Assembly: GCA_964529005.1 (NCBI GenBank)
Contig: CAZGUH010000087.1
Location: forward strand, 1-5,976
Reading direction: 5' to 3'
Origin: CAZGUH01 sp964529005
Lineage (GTDB): Bacteria; Actinomycetota; Acidimicrobiia; Acidimicrobiales; Ilumatobacteraceae
DNA length: 5,976 nt
How positions within the stretch are numbered: the stretch's first letter is position 1; every line of letters begins with the position of its first letter. Under the pieces are notes generated by a model. The model saw nothing but the letters and a program-made list of their open reading frames with translations, did not search any database and had not been told where the DNA came from. Positions 1-5,947 of the stretch are shown in pieces. Both the position numbers and the translations under genes were made by a program.

Positions 1-43
1 TGATCGTGTCGCCGCCGTTCGGCGCGGCCCCGCCTCAAGCGAC

Positions 44-48
44 AGGAG
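44..48 (+). promoter_or_regulatory. Ribosome binding site of the universal stress gene
   Basis: AGGAG lies nine bases before the ATG at 58 and fixes that start. The 43 bases before it hold no recognisable gene end or clear promoter. Confidence 0.7.
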
Positions 49-57
49 CGTTTCTGG

Positions 58-924
58 ATGTACCGAATCGTGGTCGGTGTCGACGGTTCCGCAGCGTCGG
101 AACGGGCGTTGAGATGGGCCGTCGAGGCAGCACGCCTGCGCGATGGCACCGTCCGGGTGGTTCACGGGTGGCAACAGATCGTGATCGGTGACGTCTACGG
201 CTACGGGGCGCTGAATCCAGAGGTCCTCGAGGAGGCGGGCAGGGCCGTGCTCGACGAGACCGTCGAGCGTGTCGACACCGAGCAGTTGAGCGCGCCCGTC
301 GAGCGCGTGCTCGTGCCGGGGCCCGCCGCGTCCGTGCTGCTCGACGCGGCCACGGACGCAGATCTCGTCGTGGTCGGGACGCGAGGGCGTGGCGGCTTCA
401 CCGGGTTGCTGCTGGGGTCGGTGAGCCACCAAGTGGTGCAGCACGCGCCATGTCCAGCCGTCGTGGTCCCCTCGGCGTGGGACAGCAGGGGCGCGCAGCA
501 GATCGTCGTCGGCGTGGACGGATCCGACGACGCCCGGGCGGCGCTGCTGTGGGCGATGGAGTGGGCGCGACGCACGGAAGCCGGCGTCGAGGCGGTTCTC
601 GCGTTCGACGCCGGGCTGGCGTGGATCGATGTCGGTTCGGCCTACGAAGATGAGTGGGTCGCGAAGGCGACTGCGAAAGCCGAGGCTGACCTCCAACAGA
701 TCCTCGACGGCGTCCGCTCCGACACCGCTGAGGTCACCGTGCACCCCGTCGTCGTCCAAGGCTCAGCGGCGCAGGTCCTGCTCGAACGAGCCAAGACAGC
801 TGACCTGCTCGTGGTCGGCACGAGAGGACGCGGGGGGTTCGCTGGTCTGCTGCTCGGCTCGGTCAGCCAACGTTGCGTCGAGCACGCCACGTGCCCCGTC
901 GCGGTGGTGCCACAGCCTCGGTGA
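58..924 (+). CDS. Tandem-domain universal stress protein (UspA family)
   Basis: The 288-residue protein carries two complete Usp domains, about residues 1-140 and 147-288. Each opens with a VVGVDGS strand-loop (D9 and D154, the usual nucleotide-contacting Asp). Each ends with the G-x2-G-x9-G-S ATP-binding motif, residues 107-121 (GTRGRGGFTGLLLGS) and 254-268 (GTRGRGGFAGLLLGS). The two halves are clearly an internal duplication, and the length is normal for actinobacterial tandem Usp proteins. These are cytoplasmic ATP-binding proteins that accumulate under hypoxia, NO, starvation or other stress; their biochemical output is generally unknown. The ATG at 58 is supported by AGGAG at 44-48, nine bases upstream. 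The gene is separate from the operon that starts at 1807 and converges with the regulator remnant. Tandem Usp genes belong to the hypoxia/NO dormancy response in mycobacteria, which fits the neighbouring genes, but co-regulation here is inference. Family assignment is secure. Confidence 0.95.
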   Translation: MYRIVVGVDGSAASERALRWAVEAARLRDGTVRVVHGWQQIVIGDVYGYGALNPEVLEEAGRAVLDETVERVDTEQLSAPVERVLVPGPAASVLLDAATDADLVVVGTRGRGGFTGLLLGSVSHQVVQHAPCPAVVVPSAWDSRGAQQIVVGVDGSDDARAALLWAMEWARRTEAGVEAVLAFDAGLAWIDVGSAYEDEWVAKATAKAEADLQQILDGVRSDTAEVTVHPVVVQGSAAQVLLERAKTADLLVVGTRGRGGFAGLLLGSVSQRCVEHATCPVAVVPQPR

Positions 925-936
925 GAGTGATTGGCG

Positions 937-959
937 CCGGCTCCCGCTGATGGAGCTGG
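937..959 (+). terminator. Hairpin after the universal stress gene
   Basis: CCGGCTCC (937-944) and GGAGCTGG (952-959) form an 8-bp stem with one G-U pair and a 7-base loop, beginning 12 bases after the stop codon at 922-924. There is no T-tract, as is common for terminator-like hairpins in high-GC actinobacteria. It also lies at the 3' end of the converging regulator remnant, so it could once have served both strands. Assignment as a terminator rests on position and stem only. Confidence 0.4.
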
Positions 960-1010
960 GCTTCGGACTCCGGGCGATCGCAGGGTGGCCATCCGGGCAG
1001 GGGTCTCGGT

Positions 1011-1560
1011 CTCGAGGTGGCAGCGCAGACGGCAGCGGCCGCGACGGGGGTCGTGTGGGATGAGCTCGTCGATGACAAGTCCGTCGTATGCGTCGGCGGT
1101 GCCCAGAGCGAGGCCGAGGTGGAGTGAGCAGACCGTGTCGGGGTCGCTCAACGCTGTGGCCTCGAACGGGCAGGCGGCCAACACGATGTCGATCTCTTTG
1201 CCCCGCCTCGTCACGTTGGGCTCGCCCTGCTCGTCGGCCGAGGTCGACCGGGGAGTCTCCCGAGCGGATGATCTCGGTCAGCAGGAGCGTCAACCGTTCG
1301 TAGGGGCCGGTGATGCCCCAGCGTTCGGCGGCAGCGGCGTTGATGGTGTAGCGCAGCCGCGGGCGTCCCGCCCGACGGGTGGTGCGGTTGTCTCGCTGAC
1401 GAGGGCGGTCTCGACCAGCAGCGCGGAGGTGCTGACGGACCGAGTTGTGGCGCAGCCGTGGTGTTCGGCCAGCTCGACCACATCGACGGCCCGCTTCGAG
1501 TCGGCGAGGTAACGGAAGATTCGATGGCGTGTCGGGTGCCCGAGGGGCGTGCCTGGCGTT
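1011..1560 (-). pseudogene. Decayed winged-helix regulator, COG2345/SufR-like
   Basis: On the minus strand a regulator can be followed only by alternating between two reading frames. The first frame gives GTPLGHPTRHRIFRYLADSK and DVVELAEHHGC (about 1553-1455). The second gives LRHNSVRQHLRA (1455-1420). The first returns with LVETALVSETTAPPVGR (1420-1368). The second returns with GRPRLRYTINA onward to GRRAGRA (1368-1219). The first then resumes with RRGKEIDIVLAACPF and ends near CRLRCH (about 1214-1017). Together these match the order of a COG2345-type protein: winged helix-turn-helix, wing (GRPRLRY), then a Cys-containing C-terminal domain (CPF, TVC, CRLRC). Members resemble the Fe-S repressor SufR. 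At least four frame changes and a missing linker before the Cys domain argue for a pseudogene. The N-terminus is unclear, and no proper stop follows the Cys region. It reads away from the operon at 1807, so it may once have controlled it. Five clean neighbouring genes make sequencing error less likely, though it is not excluded. Confidence 0.75.
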
Positions 1561-1690
1561 GCAGAGAACCACCTTCGACGGCCGCCCGCGTTCGATCGGG
1601 ATCGGGATGGCGCAGTCGGTGGCCATCAGGTCGACGCCGCTTGCTCCACCTCGACGTTGCTCCACGGCATTGCCCCTCTCCTGACTCCCC

Positions 1691-1765
1691 ATATATATCC
1701 AGCATCAGCTAGAAGAAATCAGGGCTGGTCCGTACGATGGACAGCACGAATGCGCCGTGACGTCA
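1691..1765 (+). promoter_or_regulatory. Possible promoter/operator region of the five-gene operon
   Basis: This is the only AT-rich patch nearby (ATATATAT at 1691-1698, then AGAAGAAATC). It is followed by TACGAT (1733-1738), which fits the actinobacterial -10 pattern TANNNT. An 8-bp palindrome TGACGTCA (1758-1765) lies 41 bases before the ATG at 1807. I see no convincing -35 hexamer and no FNR/CRP-type TTGAT-N4-ATCAA box. The region lies between the divergent regulator remnant and the operon, where control sites would be expected. Low confidence. Confidence 0.25.
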
Positions 1766-1795
1766 ACGCCTGTCGCGGCTCGCCTGTCGGCAGAA

Positions 1796-1800
1796 GGGAG
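1796..1800 (+). promoter_or_regulatory. Ribosome binding site that sets the start of the RIC-like gene
   Basis: GGGAG, within AGAAGGGAG, lies six bases before the ATG at 1807. It selects this start over the open frame that runs upstream to 1549, which is only antisense to the regulator remnant and shows no protein-like sequence. Confidence 0.7.
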
Positions 1801-1806
1801 ACCGCA

Positions 1807-2835
1807 ATGCTGATGTCCCTGTCCATCGACGGGGCGAACTGCCCCGTCTGCCTCAACGAGACCATCGACTCGCTCCGCGGCCTCGAAGGGGTCCGAACCG
1901 TGCACGCCTCGCTCGCCGGGCCGTGCATCGAGATCATCCACGACGAGATCGCGTCCGAGGCGATCGCGGCGACCATCAGGGACCGCCTGCGCCGCGTCGA
2001 GCTGTTCTCCAACGAGATCGGGATGGCCCCGGTCGAGACTGCTCCCCTCGCGACCCCGTGCCAGCGCCACCGAGCCGAGAAAGCGCCCCTCGAGTCGTCG
2101 CACGCGGTCGGCGCCGAGATCGTCCCATCGATGACGCTCGCCGAGATCGTCACGCTCCATCCGTCGCTCGCTGCGGACCTCGAGCGACGCGGCCTCGACT
2201 ACTGCTGCCATGGCCTGCGCACCCTCGCCGTCGCCGCCGCCGAGGCCGGCTTGGACCCCGACGCCGTCGCACGCGAGCTGTCCGCTGTCTCCATCGATGA
2301 GCCACCCGCGGCGTGGGCGTCGCTCGACCCGGCCGGCCTCGTCGACCACATCGAGACCGTCCATCACCGCTACCTGTGGCTCGAACTGCCGCGTGTCAGC
2401 GCGTTGGTGGACAAGATCGTCGCCGTGCACGGCGCCAGCCACCCCGAGCTGTCGGAGGTGGCGCGGCTCTACGGCGAGCTGCGAGCCGATCTCGAGCCGC
2501 ACCTTCGCCGGGAGGAGCAAGTGCTGTTTCCTCGCGTCCGCCAGCAGGCTCTGGACGCGCCATGGCAGGCTGCGGCTGGCGACACGGACTGCATCGCAGA
2601 GCTCGCCGCGGAGCACGACGCGGTCGGCTCCCTGCTGGACGAACTACGGCGCGTGACCAGCGGGTATGCCACCCCTGCCGACGGGTGCGCCACGTACGCA
2701 GCCTGCTACCGGGCTCTGGCCGCATTGGAGGAGGACACCCACCTCCACGTGCACAAGGAGAACAACGTCCTGTTCCCCGCCGTGCGCGCCGCCATCGCAG
2801 GCCGCGAGAGCCGCGGCGCCTCCTCCAACACCTGA
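1807..2835 (+). CDS. RIC/ScdA-like di-iron protein with an N-terminal HMA-like domain
   Basis: The 342-residue protein has three parts. Residues 3-62 resemble a heavy-metal-associated ferredoxin fold with a CPVC pair (C12, C15). Residues 107-160 are a DUF542 (ScdA N-terminal) domain with DYCCHG (131-136). Residues 172-330 are a hemerythrin domain. Likely iron ligands by alignment with E. coli YtfE are H187, H232/E236 (HLRRE), H270 and H314/E318 (HVHKE). RIC proteins are cytoplasmic and repair Fe-S centres damaged by NO or peroxide, possibly by supplying iron. Ordinary family members are about 220-240 residues and lack the HMA-like part; a linker of about 45 residues joins it here. The DUF542 motif is usually DYCCGG, so His replaces the first Gly. 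It is the first gene of the operon. Metal or thiol chemistry by the extra domain is inference. A second ATG at 1813 is possible but is less well spaced. Confidence 0.88.
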   Translation: MLMSLSIDGANCPVCLNETIDSLRGLEGVRTVHASLAGPCIEIIHDEIASEAIAATIRDRLRRVELFSNEIGMAPVETAPLATPCQRHRAEKAPLESSHAVGAEIVPSMTLAEIVTLHPSLAADLERRGLDYCCHGLRTLAVAAAEAGLDPDAVARELSAVSIDEPPAAWASLDPAGLVDHIETVHHRYLWLELPRVSALVDKIVAVHGASHPELSEVARLYGELRADLEPHLRREEQVLFPRVRQQALDAPWQAAAGDTDCIAELAAEHDAVGSLLDELRRVTSGYATPADGCATYAACYRALAALEEDTHLHVHKENNVLFPAVRAAIAGRESRGASSNT

Positions 2836-2911
2836 GTTGAAGCGGACGCCGACCGTGACGGCAGGCGATGGTGTGGTCAGTGGCGAGGGCGACGACCTGA
2901 CGAGCAGCGCG

Positions 2912-4144
2912 ATGAGCCGGCCGCAAAGCGCCCCGACAAACGCCGACGACGGCTCGACCGGCGCGCGCGGTGCCCCTCGGCGGGTCGCCGACGTGCACGC
3001 GCGGAGCCGCCGCGGGCTTGCCGTCGCGGCCGCGTTCGTGATCGCCGCAGTCGTGGCCGGCATCGTCGGTGACGGTTGGTGGCTGGCGCTGCACCTCTTC
3101 GTCGTCGGCGCGTTGCTGAGCGCGATCTCCGCCACCACACAGATGCTCGCCGTCACCTGGTCGACCTCGCCACCGCCGCGACGGTCGATCGCCGCGGCAC
3201 AGCGATGGGTCCTCGCCGGTGGCGCCGTCGCTCTCGCCACCGGCCGCGAGACCGGCCACATGTGGCTGCTCGTAGCCGGCGGAACGCTGGTCCTCGCCGC
3301 GATGATCACATTGGCTGCGACCCTGATCTGGATTCGCCAGCACTCGGTGACCGACCGGTTCGCGCCGGCGATCGACGCGTACGTGGCCGCCATCGTGGCC
3401 GGCGCCGCCGGGATGGCGCTCGGCATCGTGCTCGGCGCCGGACGCGCCGGCGAACGGTTCGCCGAGCTGCGTGACGTCCATCTGATCCTCAACCTGTTCG
3501 GGCTGATCGGCCTCGTCATCGCCGGCACGCTGCCCTACTTCGCGGCGACACAAGTCCGCAGCAAGATGTCGCCGCTCGCCACACCGACCGCGATGCGTCT
3601 CACCCTTGTCGGCCTCAGCGCCGGGGTCGCGGTGGCAGCGACCGGCGAGGCGATCGGCCGCACGGCCGTCGTCGCCAGCGGCCTCGTTGGTTACGCGGCG
3701 GGCTTGGTCGCGCTCGCCGCGATGCTGCCAGTCTACGTGCCGGCACGGCTGCGCTGGGCTGGGCCGCGCATCGCCCAGCTGCTGAGCGGGGTCGCCTGGT
3801 GGGCAGCGATGGCGGTCGCGCTCGCCGTCGCCAACGTCCGCCAGACCAACGACCGCCAGATGCTCCAGGCGTTGGTGATCGGCGGCTTCGCCCAGATCCT
3901 CACCGCCTCGCTCGCCTACCTCGGTCCGGTTCTGCGCGGCGGCGGGCACCGCCGCCTCACGGCGGGGTTCGCCCTCACCCGGTCGTGGCTGTCCCTCGTC
4001 GTCGGGAACGCCGCCGGGCTCGCCGCGCTCGCCGGCCACCAGCGCATCCTGGCCGCGACCGTGACCGTCTGGCTCGCCGACACCGCCGTCCGCGCCGGCC
4101 GGCTGCTCATCCCCGAACACAGCGATGGGAGCAGTGATGTGTGA
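2912..4144 (+). CDS. Polytopic membrane protein, NnrS / multicopper-oxidase membrane-domain-like
   Basis: This 410-residue protein has a charged N-terminal tail of about 34 residues and about 12 hydrophobic segments (roughly 35-52, 56-82, 97-111, 117-141, 154-177, 190-211, 228-247, 252-274, 288-307, 318-338, 355-375, 378-398). H61 (in LALHLFVVGAL) and H190 (in RDVHLILNLFGLIG) sit at the starts of membrane segments and are candidate heme or copper ligands. H116 and H144 are also present. GTLPYFAATQVRSKMSP (205-221) and the GHRRLTAGFALTRSWLSLVVGN region (345-366) recall the membrane domain fused to actinobacterial multicopper oxidases and, more distantly, NnrS, a heme/copper NO-stress protein. 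I make this match from memory of sequence style. No soluble copper domain is attached. ATG 2912 was chosen because it gives a compact tail; GTG at 2855 or 2873 is possible, and no site has a strong ribosome binding site. The 3' end overlaps the next gene by 8 bases. Confidence 0.65.
   Translation: MSRPQSAPTNADDGSTGARGAPRRVADVHARSRRGLAVAAAFVIAAVVAGIVGDGWWLALHLFVVGALLSAISATTQMLAVTWSTSPPPRRSIAAAQRWVLAGGAVALATGRETGHMWLLVAGGTLVLAAMITLAATLIWIRQHSVTDRFAPAIDAYVAAIVAGAAGMALGIVLGAGRAGERFAELRDVHLILNLFGLIGLVIAGTLPYFAATQVRSKMSPLATPTAMRLTLVGLSAGVAVAATGEAIGRTAVVASGLVGYAAGLVALAAMLPVYVPARLRWAGPRIAQLLSGVAWWAAMAVALAVANVRQTNDRQMLQALVIGGFAQILTASLAYLGPVLRGGGHRRLTAGFALTRSWLSLVVGNAAGLAALAGHQRILAATVTVWLADTAVRAGRLLIPEHSDGSSDV
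4127..4131 (+). promoter_or_regulatory. Ribosome binding site inside the preceding gene's end
   Basis: GGGAG lies five bases before the ATG at 4137 and inside the end of the membrane-protein gene. It favours 4137 over the in-frame ATG at 4125, which it overlaps, and implies translational coupling. Confidence 0.65.
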
Positions 4145-4598
4145 CTACTGCGGGTGCCGCCGGTCCGGGCCCACCGCCGAGCTGGCCGCCGAGCACGAAC
4201 GGCTCCTGGCGCTCGGCGACATCCTGTACGCCGCGACGCGCTGTGGCGCCGGCGAACCCGACGTCTTCGCCGAGCTCATCCACCTGTTGCAGATGCACGC
4301 CGCCAAGGAGGAAGTCGGCTTGTTCGTCCACGCCAAGGCCTCGACCCCGCTCGCCGAACTGATCGACGATCTGTGCCGCGAGCACGACGACCTCCACCGC
4401 TGGTTGGCCGACGGCCCCACGGGACCACACGTCCTTCAAGCGCTCCGGCTGCTCGTCACCCACATCGACGACGAAGAACACGACCTGTTCCCCCACATCA
4501 TCCACGCCCTCGACCCCGAGCAATGGGACGAGATCGAACTGGCCCACCGCGCCGTCGAGGCGGTCTGGCGCGACCCACAAGACCACCAGGAACCATGA
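4137..4598 (+). CDS. Hemerythrin-domain protein with an N-terminal MCDYCGC tip
   Basis: This 153-residue, soluble, probably cytoplasmic protein is almost entirely one four-helix hemerythrin (HHE) domain. Likely di-iron ligands are H20, H54/E58 (HAAKE), H83/H87 (HDDLH) and H109 with E113 or E114 (HIDDEE), in the expected order and spacing. Length is normal for a single-domain bacterial hemerythrin. Such proteins bind O2 or NO, or act in iron or redox sensing. Directly before the domain, C2, C5 and C7 form a Cx2CxC tip that could bind metal or react with thiols. C36 and C80 are also present. The start overlaps the upstream stop by 8 bases, and the end overlaps the YwiC-like start. It differs from the RIC-like protein of gene 1 in having no DUF542. 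Family is secure; the physiological role (oxygen/NO sensing or an iron partner of the membrane proteins) is inferred. Confidence 0.9.
   Translation: MCDYCGCRRSGPTAELAAEHERLLALGDILYAATRCGAGEPDVFAELIHLLQMHAAKEEVGLFVHAKASTPLAELIDDLCREHDDLHRWLADGPTGPHVLQALRLLVTHIDDEEHDLFPHIIHALDPEQWDEIELAHRAVEAVWRDPQDHQEP
4588..4591 (+). promoter_or_regulatory. Ribosome binding site of the YwiC-like gene
   Basis: AGGA lies six bases before ATG 4598 but only three before ATG 4595, so the second ATG is better placed. It sits in the last codons of the hemerythrin gene. Confidence 0.5.
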
Positions 4599-5422
4599 TG
4601 AGCACTCATCACGTGACGGTCGAATCGGCTGGAACGACCCCCGGCGCCGCGGAACGCTCCACGGTCCGTGCCGTCGCCATGCCGGCCGAGCACGGAGGAT
4701 GGAGCCTCACGCTCGAACCGATCCTGCTCGCCCTCATCGTCGCATGGTCGTGGCCGGGCCTCGCGCTCGGCGCCGCGGCGACGCTCGCGTTCCTCGCCCG
4801 CACCCCGCTGAAGCTGGTGCTCGTCGATCGATGGCGGGGGCGATGGCTCGAACGCACGCGGGTCGCCGCTCGGATCGCCGCCCTCGAGCTGGCGGCGATC
4901 GTGGCTCTCGGTTCGATCGCCGCCCGCGGGGCCGACGGGCGGTGGTGGCTGCCACTGCTCGCCGCGGCGCCGCTGGTCGTGACCGAGCTGTGGTTCGACA
5001 TGCGCAGCCGCAGCCGACGCCTCCTGCCCGAATTGGCCGGCGCCATCGGCATCAGCTCGGCCGCGGCCGCGATCGCGCTCGTCGATGGCGTCGACTGGCG
5101 GCTCGCGCTCGGGCTCTGGGTCGTGGTCGCCGCCCGCGCCGCGGCAGCGATCCCCTATGCCCGCACACAGGTCTTCCGCCTGCGCGGCAGACCGCACCAC
5201 CTCTGGCACAGCGACCTCGCGCAGGCCACCTCCGTGGCCGCGGTGAGCGTCGGCTGGGTGTGCGACGCCGTTCCCCTCGCCGCCGCGATCGCGATCGTCG
5301 CCATCGCCGTGATCAACATGACGGCCGTGCGTGCCAGCCCGCGACCAGCGAAGGTCATCGGCATGCAGCAGATGACGTTCGGCTTCGCGGTTGTGATCAT
5401 CACGGCGGCAGCGCTCGCCTGA
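4598..5422 (+). CDS. YwiC-like integral membrane protein
   Basis: This 274-residue protein has a soluble N-terminus of about 25 residues, then the YwiC family signature PAEHGGWSLTLEP (29-41). About eight or nine hydrophobic segments follow (roughly 39-68, 92-110, 117-132, 146-162, 168-186, 207-222, 226-245, 257-273). A polar Arg-rich loop at RTPLKLVLVDRWRGRWLERT (68-87) and a His-rich loop at GRPHHLWHSD (197-206) are the main charged regions. E31/H32, D77, E130/D134 and H200/H201/H204 are the polar residues most worth attention. The biochemical activity of YwiC is unknown to me. In Bacillus subtilis ywiC lies among nitrate-respiration genes (narK, fnr, narGHJI), consistent with an anaerobic or nitrogen-oxide context here. 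The topology recalls UbiA-type prenyltransferases, but no clear DxxxD pair supports that. The start overlaps the upstream stop (TGATG); ATG 4595 would add one Met. Confidence 0.85.
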   Translation: MSTHHVTVESAGTTPGAAERSTVRAVAMPAEHGGWSLTLEPILLALIVAWSWPGLALGAAATLAFLARTPLKLVLVDRWRGRWLERTRVAARIAALELAAIVALGSIAARGADGRWWLPLLAAAPLVVTELWFDMRSRSRRLLPELAGAIGISSAAAAIALVDGVDWRLALGLWVVVAARAAAAIPYARTQVFRLRGRPHHLWHSDLAQATSVAAVSVGWVCDAVPLAAAIAIVAIAVINMTAVRASPRPAKVIGMQQMTFGFAVVIITAAALA

Positions 5423-5471
5423 GACCATTCCATGGCAACGGTCCGACATCAGATGGAGCACTTGGATTGAC

Positions 5472-5930
5472 ATGGCGACCTACTACACCCTGCTGAGCCT
5501 CCACATCCTGGGCGCCACGATCTGGGCCGGTGGACACCTCGTGCTCGCCGCCACCGTCCTCCCCCAGGCGCTTCGCGCACGGCGGGCGGCGCCCGTCCAA
5601 GAGTTCGAGCAGCGATTCGAGAAGATCGGCCTGCCGGCCCTCGGGGCGCAGATCGTCACCGGCCTCTGGCTCGCCGAACGACACCTCGGCTCACCGACCA
5701 ACTGGTTCGACGGCGCTCCAGTCGCCCGCGTCGTGCAGATCAAGCTCGCGCTCCTCGCCCTCACCCTCGGCCTCGCCCTGCACGCCAGACTGCGCGTCAT
5801 CCCCAAGCTCTCCGACGCCACCTTGCCCACCCTCGCATGGCACATCCGCCTCGTCACACTCGCCGCCATCGCGTTCGTGCTCGCCGGCGCAAGTATCCGC
5901 TTCGGTGGCTACCCAGTCTTCGACAGGTGA
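5472..5930 (+). CDS. Four-segment CopD-like membrane protein
   Basis: This 152-residue protein has four hydrophobic segments (roughly 5-30, 54-69, 86-107, 124-144). The first contains SLHILGATIWAGGHLVLAA (9-27), with H11 and H22 eleven residues apart. This pattern is seen in the CopD/DUF2269/HemJ-like superfamily of small membrane proteins, where such His residues bind heme or copper. H104 (LALHARLR) lies near the end of segment 3 and H124 (AWHIR) at the start of segment 4, so His residues are present in three of the four segments. R48 in EQRFEKIGLPAL is also typical of the group. The exact subfamily and substrate cannot be decided by eye. The gene follows the YwiC-like gene after 49 bases, so it is probably in the same transcript but not directly coupled. 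Only a weak GGA (5464-5466) precedes ATG 5472; a better GGAG at 5455-5458 is rather far away. Confidence 0.75.
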   Translation: MATYYTLLSLHILGATIWAGGHLVLAATVLPQALRARRAAPVQEFEQRFEKIGLPALGAQIVTGLWLAERHLGSPTNWFDGAPVARVVQIKLALLALTLGLALHARLRVIPKLSDATLPTLAWHIRLVTLAAIAFVLAGASIRFGGYPVFDR

Positions 5931-5947
5931 CGTCGCCCCGACGTCAC
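5927..5947 (+). terminator. Perfect inverted repeat overlapping the last stop codon
   Basis: GTGACGTCG (5927-5935) and CGACGTCAC (5939-5947) are perfectly complementary around a 3-base CCC loop. The stop codon TGA (5928-5930) lies in the left arm. Being at the end of the + strand gene run, it is most simply a T-less terminator or 3'-end stabilising hairpin. A protein-binding palindrome for the gene beyond the window is the alternative. Confidence 0.45.

Noticed and set aside
1..43. GC-rich partial stem before the universal stress gene
   Set aside because: Pairing around 11-28 is short and bulged, and the upstream gene is not visible, so neither terminator nor operator can be supported.
1368..1455. 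Programmed ribosomal frameshifting in the regulator
   Set aside because: Four alternating shifts without slippery heptamers or consistent structure are not plausible; decay or base-call errors explain them better.
763..1692. Long minus-strand open frame (309 residues) as an intact gene
   Set aside because: Only its middle blocks resemble a protein (HTH and wing parts). The rest is Arg/Pro-rich and runs antisense into the universal stress gene, so it is one frame of the frameshifted remnant.
1757..1765. GTGACGTC/TGACGTCA as a dedicated operator of the operon
   Set aside because: The same GTGACGTC 8-mer also occurs inside coding sequence at 188-195 and 3471-3478 and in the hairpin at 5927, so chance in a GC-rich genome is likely. 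Kept only as a weak part of the promoter region entry.
1549..1806. Upstream in-frame extension of the RIC-like gene (428-residue version)
   Set aside because: The extra 86 residues are low-complexity antisense of the regulator remnant, and a good ribosome binding site at 1796-1800 serves ATG 1807.
2396..4120. 574-residue minus-strand open frame
   Set aside because: It is antisense to the RIC-like and membrane-protein genes, with Gly/Arg/Asp-rich sequence typical of GC-rich shadow frames and no motif.
5423..5443. Hairpin GACCATT / AACGGTC between the YwiC-like and CopD-like genes
   Set aside because: The stem is 7 bp with an internal A-C mismatch and no T-tract. It is too weak to call a terminator or attenuator.
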